Assembly (NCBI GenBank): GCA_032209605.1
Contig: JASFXZ010000013.1
Coordinates: forward strand, 6,843,401 to 6,907,400
From: Mactromeris polynyma
Taxonomy: Eukaryota > Mollusca > Bivalvia > Venerida > Mactridae
DNA: 64,000 nucleotides
Direction: 5' to 3'
Under the pieces are notes generated by a model. That model had not been told where the DNA came from. It did not search any database and saw only the letters and a list, made by a program, of their open reading frames with translations. Of the stretch, positions 48,856 through 61,597 are shown piece by piece. The position numbers and the translations under genes were made by a program. Each line of letters starts with the position of its first letter. Position 1 is the stretch's first letter.

Positions 48856-51178
48856 GTGAATAGAATTTCAAACACAATACATAATACCAAAGAATGATCC
48901 CAATATTCATTATCTCAAATAATATCTCAATTGAATATTTACATTTGTACGACGTAACTTTACACCTGCATTGATACATGTATGATTTGTCGTTGCCATA
49001 TCTTAGGAAAATAAAAGTTTTCTATCTGAATTACTTAAAATTGCAGATTTAATCTTGTTATGAAAAACGTCTGTAACATGAAACCAACATGTCTGCTCAT
49101 TTGACACACGGGTGATTGGAGTATGTATTTAATCGTTAACATATATATACGCAAAACTAAGTGGTTACGTTCAATGTTCGTTCAAATTTAAATTCAAGTA
49201 TAAATTCAACCTCGAATCTACCAGAAATGATAATTTTATTGTATATTTACTAAAATATGTAAATACAAAACTACCCAAGAAATGAATGCAACTATCACAT
49301 ATTTTTATTCAGCACAGGAAGTATAGCAATATTACTCAGTTTAGCACCAATATTGACAAAGGATATAAACGAAAGTATAATGAGTTACATACAGGGGCAC
49401 AAAATCAGATCAAACGGACCACGGATACTCACTGTGGACACACAAAAACAAGACACGCATGAGAGATTCAATAGCTAGCTAGACCAGAAGGACTAAAATG
49501 TTTACACAAAGGGGGGCATAAAAGCAAGACCCAACGCACTAGGGGGTACGCAAAAGGGGGAAACAAAACAAGACTAAACAGACCAGAAGGTACACAAATC
49601 GGGAACACAAACTAAGACTAATTACAGCCTGGAATAAAACACGTGTTTGCCTCAGGTAGGACTCGAACCACCACCTCCTGTTCTGGATGTCGATACTCCA
49701 CCACTTCAGTTATTGTCACTGACAATTATGTTGGAGATGATCAACACATTTATAATATTTCAGTGAATACACATAAACATGCTTGTAATTATATAGGCGG
49801 TTAACAATAGATTATTTGAAAATGTGTATGAGGTTAATCTTTAAAACCAAGGCCTAGATAACTGTTTATCGAACACAAGGTTGAGAGACGAATAATTCAG
49901 AACAGGGAAATGACGTATGTATCACGTGATCACGTCTCCATAACGATATACGAAACGCACATAGAGGAGAAGGGTCGCCATATTAAGTTTTGATAGGGAA
50001 AGAAAACAGGAATATTTTACTCGATTTCTGGGTAATTATTAAGTTATTCAGTTTAGTTGTATTCATAACGCGACAATTGTTATTGTAACAAATATTTGTG
50101 ATGCATTTATGTTGTATAAAATTGTATTTTATATAGATCTACAATTGACTTGACTTGAAGGCATTTTAAAACATATACAATGGAAACTTCCTCTTTCACT
50201 CTCACTTTCAAATAAGCTATTGTGATATATTTATACAGCTTGAAATGGATAATCAGACTATTTTAGACTGAAATCGGGGCTTATTGGATAACCTTTTAGC
50301 GAGAAAAAGTTGGCACTTCAAATAAATTGCTTATCGGCAGTGAAATGAGGATATCTTTTATTATTAAAATGCATGAACATATCGGTGGGCCAAGACCATA
50401 ATTATGGCATATGACGTGATATTTCTTGTAAAATGTAAATTGTTGTGACGATATTATTTTTGAACTTATCAAAATTAACAGATATAAATACTTTTAATCA
50501 TTACAATTCCCTCTAGTCAAGAAATGTCTAGTAAAGGAATTATCCAGATGTCAAATTTGGAACCTACTATATTCATATATATATGTACGATCCCTTGTCA
50601 AAATAATGGCTCAAAACCATGTTATAAAATTGCACAGCGTACAACAAGATTAAATGCAATAATGTTTACATTCATATCAATGTTGTTTAATGCGAACAGA
50701 AATAATTTCACGTTCAAATTAAAAAAAACAATTTAGTGTTACAAATTTATTAAGGTCGATGGCTGCATTAGAGTTAACGTTGGAATATAAAGTCTTTGGG
50801 TGTGTGGAGGGCTTAATAACATCAAGTCCAAACAGTTTTATGAATTATGAGAGTGTCGAAGATAGGTTGCATTACTGAACGCTTTGTATATTAATTATCT
50901 GAGTTACAATTTACTTCCTTTGTAAATCGTTTAACTTTTCGAAACTGATATACAAGGACGAAACATGTGTATGGGGCGAATGGTCTGAGGGCGAAACGTC
51001 CAAGTTTGATTGGTTTACACTCTGGTGACGTAAAGTAGCACGTGGTCTTATTCTAGAATGGCGAGGAAAGGAAGATGACCGTCTGCATTTTCAGGCTGTG
51101 ATTTCTAAAATTGTTTTTTTCTCTGTTTCAATGTACTGTTCTGTTTAATCAGTTGAAGTGAGTTGTGATTCCGTTTTT
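48856..51178. repeat. 2.3-kb direct duplication, copy B2
   Basis: Second copy of 6713-9072; includes the SINE head at 49640-49717 (minus) and the small frame at 50524-50736. It is followed directly by a reverse copy of R1, absent after copy B1. Confidence 0.85.
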
Positions 51179-51184
51179 ATTTCA

Positions 51185-52230
51185 TACAAGTACCAACTTT
51201 CTAAAAAATGTCCAGGGGTCACAACTTCCTGTACCAACCCCAGTCAGATTTCTCCAAGAAAATTTTACAATATAGTTATGAAATGGTGGCTTCTGGTGTA
51301 TTTCTAGGTCTAAAATTTGAGGGCTCATTCATGAGAAATGACTAGTATTACGTGCGTCTTGTTAAAAATACAGAACGACCAATTCATAAAAGTACCAACA
51401 TTTTACAAAAAATCTTGGGGACACCACTTCCTGTACCAACCCCAGTCAGATAATTCCCGGATTTTTTTTACAATATAGGTATGAAAGGGTTGCTTCTGGT
51501 GCATTTGGGGGTCTAACATTTGAGGACTCATTCATGAGAATTCAACTAATATTATCTTGTTAAAATTGCAAAACGACAGCGGAAAAAAGAAAATTCGTGT
51601 GATGTCAAATTATCATTATTGTACCTTTACTAGTATTACATGAAAGTTCTTTTTAAACATTTTTTTAAGAAAACGTGAAAATTAATATGAAAGGAGGCTT
51701 AGTCGGGAAAAAACTAATTTCTTTTATTTTGCAAAACTTGAGGCCCAAGTATTACATTCCCTTCCATAAATTATTGAATTTATTAAAAAAAATAAAGAAA
51801 ATTTTAATGAATTCAGTAGAGCTAATAAGATGTTAAATTTTCACAACTCCCCACTAAAACACCACCACGATAGATCTCTGTTACGTAATAATCTGTGTTT
51901 TACAGACGCTTTCAACTTATGTATATAATATGCATGATAAGGAAATTGAAAGCGTCTGGCTGATGTAGAGTGAGCATACGATTCTTCTAGACGGTCTGAA
52001 GACAAAAACACATCAGGGGGCCAACTTTTATGGCACTTGCTTCGGTCTCAAGGCCAATGAGCACAACAGGGGGCCAAATTTTATGGCACTTGCTTCGACT
52101 ATACTGGTAGTATACAATAGGAAATCGACCATAAATCAATGCGTTGTATAAAATAGTAGTAACCTTAAGACCTAATCAGTGGATATAATTTTGAATTAGG
52201 AATAGGAAAAAGGTCACTCAACAGCTGTCT
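51185..52230 (-). repeat. Dispersed repeat family R1, reverse copy
   Basis: 51190-51340 and again 51370-51560 (a tandem duplicate: GTACCAAC, CCTGTACCAACCCCAGTCAG, TTGCTTCTGGTG) match 38840-38990 in reverse. 51885-52215 matches 12935-13195 and 38545-38800 in reverse. This is the longest copy and gives the family a length of at least 1 kb. Confidence 0.65.
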
Positions 52231-52975
52231 GGGGGGGGGCCAAGGCGGTGGATCCGGGATGTCCATGTATTGGCGGACTTTGTGCATATAGCGTATTGTT
52301 TACACCTTGGTAATTGCCATTTATTACCATGTCCAAGTTCAACTTTCATTACGGTTGGCAAGGGAAACAGATCTATCAATTGAAACCTATAGTTGTCTGC
52401 CCTGACCAAAATGGTCCGTCTGTTTTACAACCGATTAATCTGATAAGATATGAGACCCAATGCCGGGAGATACCATAAAATATATCTACCCTGGCTGAGT
52501 CTGGTAATTCAGTGTGGGTGATAAATCCGGATGCAGCGATTAAATACAATCTGCAAGTGCGCTTATCGGAAAGAGGTAGGGGGAAATAACTTTTTATAGA
52601 AAAGACTTGCGATAAAATATAGGTGAGGATAATTTTAGGGCGACAATAGATCCACTTTTAAATCTGTATTAAAGGTGTGAAATTTAACACAGTAAAACTT
52701 GATTACAATACATATATTTTTGCAATGATATTATTTAACTTTAATTTATTCTTAAAAGTGGAAATTATTATATTAATGCTAACTGTGGTAATACATATGG
52801 GTCCTTTTCAAAATAATGAGGCTTTTTCTTTTCTCTCTCCTAACTTTAATTCCTTTCACTTTTAGAAAGTTTTAGCAGGCAATTCATGGGCCAATCAATC
52901 TTTTTAACAAATTTGTTGAGTTTCAGCTGGATGGCTCAATCTGTAAAAAAGTTATGTAAGAATATGTAGCTAAAT
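52231..52975. other. Non-coding stretch
   Basis: A 30-bp stretch around 52257-52286 (ATGTCCATGTATT-GCGGACTTTG) is shared with 10660-10690. Otherwise nothing supported. Confidence 0.35.
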
Positions 52976-53910
52976 TTGTCCCCTGTGCACCCAAAAAAGT
53001 GTGACAATTTACATGAAGGCCTTTATTCATGTGTTTTATTTTTTGAAACTGAATTGTATGGTTACATTTTTTTTTTATGTAACTTACCCTTTATCATTTT
53101 ACAAAGCATACTTTTAATAAAAAAATATAAATTTAATTATTTTAACCAAATTTTAATGTCATGTGACTGAACCCCATTCATTAAAAAAAAGAGATAGAAT
53201 ATTAAATTTACATTTGGAACACTACCATTCCATTTCAGCACTATTTATCTTAAATCCTTATGTTCTTTTAATCCCTTTAACCTGCCAGCTTTGAACACAT
53301 TTAACATAGTTTTATTAATTCATACATTATTTTGTCCGGAACTTAGATGAATGTCTTAATACCCCAAAATGTCCCCTGTGCACCTTTTCTGTTGTTAGGT
53401 GTTAGATTTCTATTATTTTTTAAATAAAATGATATTCTGCTATATTTCCCTAGAAACAAAGTGACAAGGGATGCAAAAACAGCTTTCAGCTTCTCACATA
53501 CAGGGATGTAAAGCATCTGCATGGTTTAAAGCAATGTCCCCTGTGCACCCTGTTTTGGCAGGTGTTAATAACATGTCATAACCGACAAATATGGTGCTAT
53601 TTCCATATTCTGGGAAATGTGTACATAATATTTAGGCATCACTTGATAGTTTAGCAATTGGATGTTAAGTGTATTATAAATACTGGTAATTAATATTTTA
53701 TTATAAAGGTGTATTTTTAAAGGTTTTTAAATTAATTTAAATATAGTTTTAATATTAAGGCATATAAGATAACATATTCTGTTTTAAAATTTTATTTTAA
53801 TTATCATCACAATTAAAAAACATCAAATCAAATGAAATAATGCATGTAATGCTTTTATATATGCAATGTATTATATGCATCAATTGGGTGCACAGGGGAT
53901 GCTAAAATTT
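52976..53910. repeat. Four dispersed GTCCCCTGTGCACC motifs in AT-rich DNA
   Basis: The 14-mer occurs at about 52978, 53370 and 53535 on plus, and in a slightly changed form on the other strand at about 53886-53901. Two of them are followed by a GGTGTTA block. The DNA around them is AT-rich and otherwise unrelated. Confidence 0.5.
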
Positions 53911-54468
53911 TAACATAAGTTGCAATTGTTTAGACAAATGACAGTAATTAAAGACTTGATTTCAATAAAAATATTTTTGGGATAATATTGTTAATTTCAT
54001 TATATTAATACAGGGACCGAATATAGTGTGTTCCAGATTTATGCTATTAATATTGTAATACCGATATTGCAATTAGTTCGACAAATAACCTGCATAACTT
54101 ATATAAAATAAATCTAAAACCATAGGGTTTGATATATATTCATTTTATAAAATTCATATTGTTTTCCTGCAAAAGAGAAATCTTTCAGTGAATACATGTA
54201 ATATACATGTAATACTTTTAGTATGCATAATTCACTTTGATATTGTACCTTCAATGTTAGACAGCATTGCAAGGTGTGAGATATTTGGAAAAGACAATGG
54301 TATTCAGCGTTTGACACTAACATTTTAAATCAAGAAGTGCAACATTTGGATGAATTCGGCACTTATCGTTTAGTCGAGATGTGCAATGTACTATTTGCAT
54401 ATAGCATGAATTCATGTAATATTGAATCGGATCAAACTCCATTACGTGTATAGATGTACTGTGACCCA

Positions 54469-54650
54469 TATATGGCCCTAAATGTGCACTTCAGCACAAG
54501 TGCATGCATTAGTTATCCACTCTTTCCTTTGGTAACTGAAGGTTACCAAAGAGATAGAACAAGTTACCTTCAGTTACCAAAGGAAAGAATGGGTAATTAA
54601 TGCACCCACTTGCCCAGAGGTGCACATATTGGGCCATATCTATCTTTTTC
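54469..54650. mobile_element. Palindromic foldback MITE
   Basis: The inner stem TCTTTCCTTTGGTAACTGAA-GGT (54521-54543) is the exact complement of 54566-54588. Outer arms continue imperfectly to ATATGGCCCTAAATGTGCAC (left) and GTGCACATATTGGGCCATAT (right), so the whole 180 bp folds on itself. Non-coding. Confidence 0.7.
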
Positions 54651-54879
54651 TATACTTAGGCGGTTCCTAAGCAAATGAAAACCTAGATAGGAATTGTAGA
54701 GTAAAATGGGGCCATTTTAAAGAATGGCTAAAAATGTGTGAATTTGGAAACAAAGCTATACCATGACAGGCCCCCATGATGACATCAGTTATAGATGCCT
54801 CTAATTCACAGTGGCAATGAACAAATATATAAATGTGAACTTAAACAAGAAATATCTTTAAAAAAGATTTCTGGTTCAA

Positions 54880-56160
54880 CAAAAAGAATGCTTAATGTTA
54901 CTACTGCCGGTCATGCAATTACGCTATACTACAGAAACCCCGATATCATTGCATAGTACGCTCCCACACAGCGCTTTGATTCCACTATCGTTACATTCAC
55001 ACGCTGCTGTATTACCCAGTATATCTTTATATTTTACCTTTTTAACCTTACTGCTATAACCAATGATTTAGTCGCAGTGAACGAAATCACCGTTCGTTCC
55101 TTATACTAAATTCATTGGTCGGCACGATCACGTAACAACTGAGTTTATTACTAAAATGTAGATGGGTATTTTCCAGCGCTAAGACCAATCAAATGTGTAA
55201 ACAATGTACAGCCTTTCGTGTAGAAGGAAATTTTGACTATCTAGCTAATCGGTTTTATTTCATGTCATTAAAATTTTAGCATTTACAAAAGGCAATTTTT
55301 CGTTCTTACATCGAGGATTGTACAGATACGTATTACAATATTTATTAGCGTGGCGAATTCGAGTAACAAGATGTCAAGTAACGATATGACGCATTTTAAA
55401 ATATACGCAGATTCCGCATAGACAGCTGTTTAAATGACCTTAAATCACTACACATTTACAGGCATCGGAAATTGTTTGGCATGTCAACGAAGCGATAGTC
55501 ACTTACGTTCGAATTATTTAGTTTTTCTAGCAATTTCCATAATCACAGCGGCATTTCTATGACAGTGAAAGCTGTTTATTCAGTGCGCACTCGCATAAGC
55601 TTTCTTTACGCATGTTTACTATCCTACATTTGGGTCATTAGTGAGTCGTTGCAAGCGTCTCGCTGAATGTCTGTGGACGCATGTCGACTCGCCCGTCTAA
55701 ATATAGAAAATACTACGAATGAGACAGGATACAAATAACCCCGTAGTGTGATCAGTCATAGACACAGTATAGTCTGTTTCAATATATGTAGTTCCTCGTT
55801 ACTTATCGCATAAGTTGTGAACTCACACATCCATGTTAATAAACTTGTTACAGTACATAGCGATTTATCTGATTAAAGCAATATAAATGTTCTGGTACAT
55901 AAAACCAAGAAAGTCTTCTTAAATCCAACACCGGTCAATTCCCCGTTGTGATGAATAACAACACTACTTGCTGGATAAATCTCGAAATACACTATAGAAA
56001 TTGTTAACCAATCTGCTTCAAGGTTACACGTATTTTTAAATTGAAGAGAAATGGCGCGAAATTGCCTTGGTGGTTAACGTCAGATTTGATTGGTTTACAC
56101 AACACTGAATAATTATGCAATTAGCAAAACCATGTTAGTACGGCTGCGCCGAAAAAGGGG
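54880..56160. repeat. Dispersed repeat family R2, long copy
   Basis: Both ends match 31690-32260, but about 780 bp (54970-55740) separate them here and are absent from the shorter copy. The extra part has no long open frame. Ends with TAGTACGGCTGCGCCGAAAA as at 32486-32505. Confidence 0.6.
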
Positions 56161-56984
56161 TTTAGCAGGTGAAAATATAGTACCATAACTTACTGACTTG
56201 CAATTTTCAAGGTGACTTTTTAGGGGGCAACATTTCTCACATGCTCAAATTTGTAAACTGCCAATCTCTATCATTATGCATTGTCCAATATATAACATTT
56301 TAGACATAAAAGTACTAATTTAGTAAGTAGCCTTAAATTTCCTACTCAACACTTTTATGCCAAACCAATTTAAGTTTTTAACATGTTTTTTTCCACCTAT
56401 GTCAAAAATTGTTCAACCCTGCGTTTTGTACATGTTTTGTATAATTGGATCCGTGCGCAATAGAAAATGTTTTATTCTGTCTATGAAATTAAATTGAAGT
56501 AAGGATTAAAAATGTTCATCAACACGAAGGTCGAGCCGATTTGGATCATTATTAATAGTTTCGATTTTTTATGTATTTTGGAATTCGTCTATACATGCCC
56601 TGAAAACTGCTAAAAACTGTTTAAATCACGCCTCTGTCTTCGACTTCAATTTTTAAAAGAATATATTTTGTTGATTAACGTATATTCGTGTTCATTGTCT
56701 TCATCGAAACTTCAATACAATATAAATTGTGTTAATGTAATTTACTGAGAACAATTATTGGGCAATACTAATCTTTTCTACGATCAATTGAGTGGAGAGT
56801 GGTCGGAAATTCCAGAGCTGTGTAAATGATCACTCACAATATGGAGAAAAAGATGAACTGATTTTATAAAAAGCATCAGTAGCAAAAGTAACCGCCGTTT
56901 TTATACGCGCTTCGAAGAACGGGACGAATTATTAGATGCACCTGCGATGGGCGGTTGGGCTGGTAGCGTCCAGCATGTTGTCAC
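56161..56984. other. Non-coding stretch
   Basis: No supported feature. Confidence 0.4.
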
Positions 56985-57985
56985 ATCTATAACTTAAGTA
57001 TTCTTTGTCCAATCTTCACAAGACTTGGTCATAATGTATATCGGCATAATATCTTGGACAAGTTCGATAACCAGCTATATCGCACTTGTCACTCCAGAGT
57101 TATTGTCCTTTAATTAGGGAAATTACCTAACATTTGTCTTGTCCAATCAATAACTTAAGAATTCTTTGTCCAATCTTCATCAGACTTGTTCATAATGTGT
57201 ATAAGCATAATATCTTGGAAAGTTTGATAATCAGCCATATCGTACCTGTCACTCAAGAGTTATTGCACTTTAATTAGAGAAATTACCTAAAATTTGTCAT
57301 GTCAGATTAATAACTTAAATATTATGTGTCCAATCTTCATCAGACTTGGTCATAATGTGTATTTAAGCATAATATCTTGGACAAGTTCGATAATCAGCCA
57401 TATCGTACCTGTCAGTCTAGAGTTATTGACCTTTATTAAGAGAAATTTAATACCTAAAATTGGTCTTGTCAATAACTTTAGAATTCTGTGTTCAATCTTC
57501 ACCAGACTGGGTCATAATGTCTATCGGCATAATACCTTGAACAAGTTCGATAACCAGCTATATCGCATTTGTCACGCCTGAGTTATTACCCTTTACTTAG
57601 AGAAATTACCTAAAATGTGTCTTGTCTGATCAATAACTTAAGTATTCTTTGTTCAATCTTCACCAGACTTAGTCATAATGTTTATCGGTATAATATCTTG
57701 AACAAGTTCGATAACCAGCTATATCGCACTTGTCACTCAAGAGTTATTGCCCTTTAAATAAATTTCCTAAAATTGGTCTTGTCCGATCAGTTACTTTAGA
57801 ATTCTTTGTCCAATGGTCACCAGACTTGTTCAGAATGTGTATAGGCATAATATCTTGGACACGTTCGATAACTAGCCATATCACACTGGTCACTCCAGAG
57901 TTATTGCCCTTTAATTAGAGAAATGACCTAAAATTGGTCTTGTCTGATCAATAACTTTAGAAGTCTTTGTCCAATCTTTACCAGA
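56985..57985. repeat. Tandem repeat, about 160-bp unit, 6 copies
   Basis: Each unit has AATAACTTAAGTATTCTTTG, CAGACTTGGTCATAATGT, ATCTTGGACAAGTTCGATAA, GAGTTATTGCCCTTTAATTA and GAAATTACCTAAAATTTGTC. Diverged relatives lie at 62640-62975 within intron 1 of gene B. The small frames here are not genes. Confidence 0.9.
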
Positions 57986-59136
57986 CTTGGTCAGAGAGCA
58001 ATTTTAATTTTTTTTAATTAGGCCATTGCATAAACTTATAAAAACAGTTGTTTGAATATTTTTTCCAGAGGTACTTAGGTTGATTCTATGCAAATGTATC
58101 AAGTCAGGTTCAAACCTAGGTCACTAAAAGTGGAGTCATAGGAGATTAGTCATTTTTACACTGCTTTATTTTAAACTCTAGTGACAAATTTGTTTATAAC
58201 GGGAGTATTTTGCAATGGTATGCGCCCTTGTTACGAATGCATTAGTCTAAGTGATTAAGACGCCTTATTGAAATAAAGTAATTTTGCATGGGTTTGCCAT
58301 TCTAACTGAAGTGCATTTCAGAGGTCATTGGCTGACAATAAATTCATTGCTAAAAACTTTCTATTGTCACTGGTTGCGAGTGAAATGTTGCACGTGACCA
58401 TGTGTAAACAATGTGTAACACTTACAACTGCATGTATGCTAACAAAACAAATATTCAAACAAAGACGGCGTAAAGTTTTCATTTTGGCTCAGTGCTCTAA
58501 AATTACTGGACAAAAGAGACCGTCGATTGACAAGGATCCTGTGTTCGAGCTCTGAATGGAGTATGGTTTACCTCGTACTTCGCAATTCTGCATTTGACAC
58601 AAGACCTGATAACTAACCCAGGAAATGGTCATCAAGATTGATTAGTTCAAGCGTTCAGTGTAAAATAATTAAGTTTCAATATAATTAATGAATTAAAGCT
58701 GTTTGATTATTTTGTCATGATAATTATTAATTTTACTGTTTTGTTATGATAAAACTAATTGTACCCATGCTCTCTGACCTGGGGATATGTGCATAATGCA
58801 GGGGTGAGAATTTTACACAGAATTCCTAAATTTTTATGGTCTCCCAGGCCGTTTTTGAGATGGATGTAAATCCGAGGTGAAATTTTGGGGGATGTAGGGT
58901 TAATGCTGTAACACTCTCATTATTAGAAAGCAATATGATATTCTAATTAGGGGTGAGACGATTCATCGACGCATCATGATACAATCACGCCCGATACTCT
59001 GTCTCGTATCGTTCATACGTAATGGTTTTGAGAAAAATCGATGTTAATTGCCACATTGCTTCCGGAAAATGTCCAATTGTCTTTAAGTCTGTACCAACAC
59101 TCACGCCAGAGTTGCAGTTCTTGTCGGTAAATCAAA
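57986..59136. other. Non-coding stretch
   Basis: No supported feature. Degenerate CGATAC motifs occur at 58950-59020. Confidence 0.35.
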
Positions 59137-59203
59137 ATGGCAGAAGTTAAAGATAGTGTTAAAGATAAGCTTTCTTTAACGTCGTATATGATCAACAAGT
59201 AAC
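59137..59203 (+). CDS. Possible first coding exon, unknown gene
   Basis: An ATG in good context (TCAAAATGGCAG) opens MAEVKDSVKDKLSLTSYMIN and then meets a GTAACA donor-like site (TAA if unspliced). Protein-like composition, but only 21 codons; no partner exon assigned. Could be the start of a lost BED/hAT-like gene (BED remnant downstream at 60934), purely inference. Confidence 0.2.
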
Positions 59204-59229
59204 ATGAGCTACAAAGCTTGTGTGTGACC

Positions 59230-59425
59230 AACAAGCTAGTATCCACTAACAGATACTTACCTGGGCTTATTTATCTCCTGATACTACCCTTTATATACTT
59301 AGGGCCTAGCAAGGGAGCTACCAGTACCATTTTTTTACGTCTGTGGTATGACGCGGCCAGGGATCGAACCCCCCGACATCCCGCACTCAAAGCTGACACT
59401 CTACCAACTGAGCTAATGAGGCTGA
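59230..59425 (-). mobile_element. tRNA-derived SINE
   Basis: On the minus strand: A-box TTAGCTCAGTTGGTAGAG, B-box GGGTTCGATCCC, then a tail with GGTACTGGTAGCTCCCTTGC, a sequence familiar from mollusc SINEs (recalled). The anticodon and acceptor stems do not pair, so it is not a tRNA gene. Confidence 0.75.
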
Positions 59426-60933
59426 GCTAGTGGCATCGGGATTTTTTTTCAAATTGACAACACAGTCTACGGTTAATTCTGACGTCTGGGGGCATTTTTG
59501 ACATCCAGTATACGAGGTTAAGGCCACACCTTTTTTATTTCTTGGTTTACAAAACCGGCGACCGTAATTTTTGCAAAAGTGGAAAAAAAATAAAAATACG
59601 ATTTCGGATTTTTTTTCCTCCCGATGGGGACGAAACGTTGAAAAATCGAAATATTTTGAGGACGAATTGAGTGTTTGGACAAGTTCGTCTTCAAAACGTA
59701 AAATAAACCAACATGATTCGGAATATAAACAGACTTTACATTTAGGGATTTGATCAGTGCGATGTTCATCGCCAGCATAAATAAGTTGAATAACCATAGG
59801 ACTCGCTCAGAAAGTTCTGACAGAGAAGCACTCGACGCTGTTTCAAACATGGAATTTACCGTTTTCGATCCCTTAGAATCTGTCTTTCATATTTTGACGC
59901 AGTAATATTTACTACTTGCGACATTTTTGTGATGCTGTTCAATCAAGATAAACGTTTATAAAACGAAAGTCGGCGATCATCACATGTTATATATTAATAC
60001 ACGATGAAATCCGAGAATACCCGAATTCATTGTTTTGATGTTTACTTCGTGACTCGCCGGTAATTATATGCGGCCCCGATAGAGATTTTTGTAGGTACTT
60101 CCGATGTGGATTTTCTTTTCTGATTGGGAAAAAAAGCTATATTTTGCTTGGGGAATTGGTCCGATAGTCGGACCCGTGGGACCTATTAGAAAACAATTCA
60201 TTTTTGTTGCAATCAAAAAGTGTATCCAAACAAACTGGTAACGACGCACATATTGATGTTCCAAAAATGATCACTTCTCCTTAAGTCTCCCCATTTCTCC
60301 CTAATTTGACTGGAGGGAGAAGTCACTTCTCCCAAAAATTTCAGCCTAGTGAGAGCCCTGTTGGTACGAACGAATTACTTCCCCTACTGTTCAGTAATCA
60401 TCGTAAAGGGAGATCACCGTGTCGCAAGTGAAACAAAATGGCGTCTCCCATGGCAGAAATGTATTTTCAAGTTTTATGGATAGGTTATCCGTCATTGTCT
60501 TCGCCGAAGAAATCTTTTATGTGGGCGTCATTGGACGAAGACGTTGGAACTGCACTCGCCCGAATTCAAAGGAGGTCTTGGTGGTTACTGTGAATTTGAT
60601 TTTAATACTGTTTAGTCATATGTTTTCGTGACAATGTACACAAATAAAACAATGCACTGAATAATATTGGTGAATATGCTTAAATCACTCGACATTTCGA
60701 AACGTATAATACAAAAGAAGTCATGGTTGTTTTACAGTTTGTTTCTGTCAGAGATATCTGACAAGAAATGCCGTGAAAACAAAAAAAACCCAGAAGAAGT
60801 GACATTTCGACTTGAATATTAAACAAGTGTTATATATATATATTAAAATGACATATTAGCAGTACACTGTTTGTTTTTTCCAAATTTATACATACCTAAT
60901 CATTTTTTTAAAAAAAAATTTCGACCTACCAGT
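59426..60933. other. Mostly non-coding; inverted copy of part of the BED exon
   Basis: 59513-59550 is the reverse complement of 60946-60983 (GTAAACCAAGAAATAAAAAA and GTGTGGCC), so the two BED-associated pieces face each other. Long antisense frames at 59387-59850 have no recognisable domain. Confidence 0.4.
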
Positions 60934-61085
60934 CAAGTCAGTAAACCAAGAAATAAAAAAGTGTGGCCTAATGGTCGGCAAATTACTGACAAATCTAAAA
61001 CTGTTTGTAAATTATGCTACAGTAAACTAACACAATCTGGAAACGCTAGGATTATGAAGTCACACTTAAATCGTCGCCATCCGTC
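60934..61085 (+). pseudogene. BED-type zinc-finger remnant
   Basis: The frame reads KTVCKLCYSKLT, then GNARIMKSHLNRRHPS: C-x2-C, spacer, H-x4-H, the BED finger layout found in hAT transposases and ZBED host genes, where it binds DNA. A PRNKKVWPNG stretch precedes it. Residues after HPS look non-coding, so only one finger exon is present; the hAT catalytic and dimerisation regions were not seen. Probably a transposon fragment. Confidence 0.5.
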
Positions 61086-61330
61086 TGTTTCGGGAGGCGG
61101 TTCTATATTCTGTAACTGTCTAAAAATGTGTTTGTGCACTATACACAAAACCGACATCGAGTTATGTCATATTTTGCCATATTTGAGTTTGCTCTCGTCA
61201 ATATTTGTTCTATTCTAGACAGTGTTGATGATTAAATTGTCTCAACTAATATCGTTATTTCTTGTAGTTAACCACTGAAAAAAAAGTAGCATTTGCTTGG
61301 AAGCATTCTCACCACTGATACTGTATTTGA

Positions 61331-61450
61331 TATACTTTAAATGCATTGATAAATGATACTTTAAATGCATTGATAAATGATCCTTTAAATGCATTGATAA
61401 ATGATACTTTAAATGCATTGATAAATGATACTTTAAATGCATTGATAAAT
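61331..61450. repeat. 24-bp tandem repeat, 5 copies
   Basis: The unit is ATACTTTAAATGCATTGATA plus AATG; 150 bp upstream of the 2A exon of gene B. Confidence 0.9.
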
Positions 61451-61597
61451 GTTGTGTATCAAAATATAATACAGAAATGAAATTTATTAACCAAAATGTC
61501 TAGAATTACTCTCTCACTTCTAGTTTGTAGTTTCTTTGTCAGCATAATATTATATATTGTGATTTATGTTGTATATTTTTATTTTCAGGTGCTAACA

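Noticed and set aside
58570..58640. A third 2A-like site (frame reading DLITNPGN)
   Set aside because: The essential Pro after NPG and the Glu are missing, a stop follows after a few codons, and no exon of the gene family lies nearby.
59337..59425. tRNA gene on the minus strand
   Set aside because: A and B boxes are good, but acceptor and anticodon stems do not pair and a SINE tail follows.
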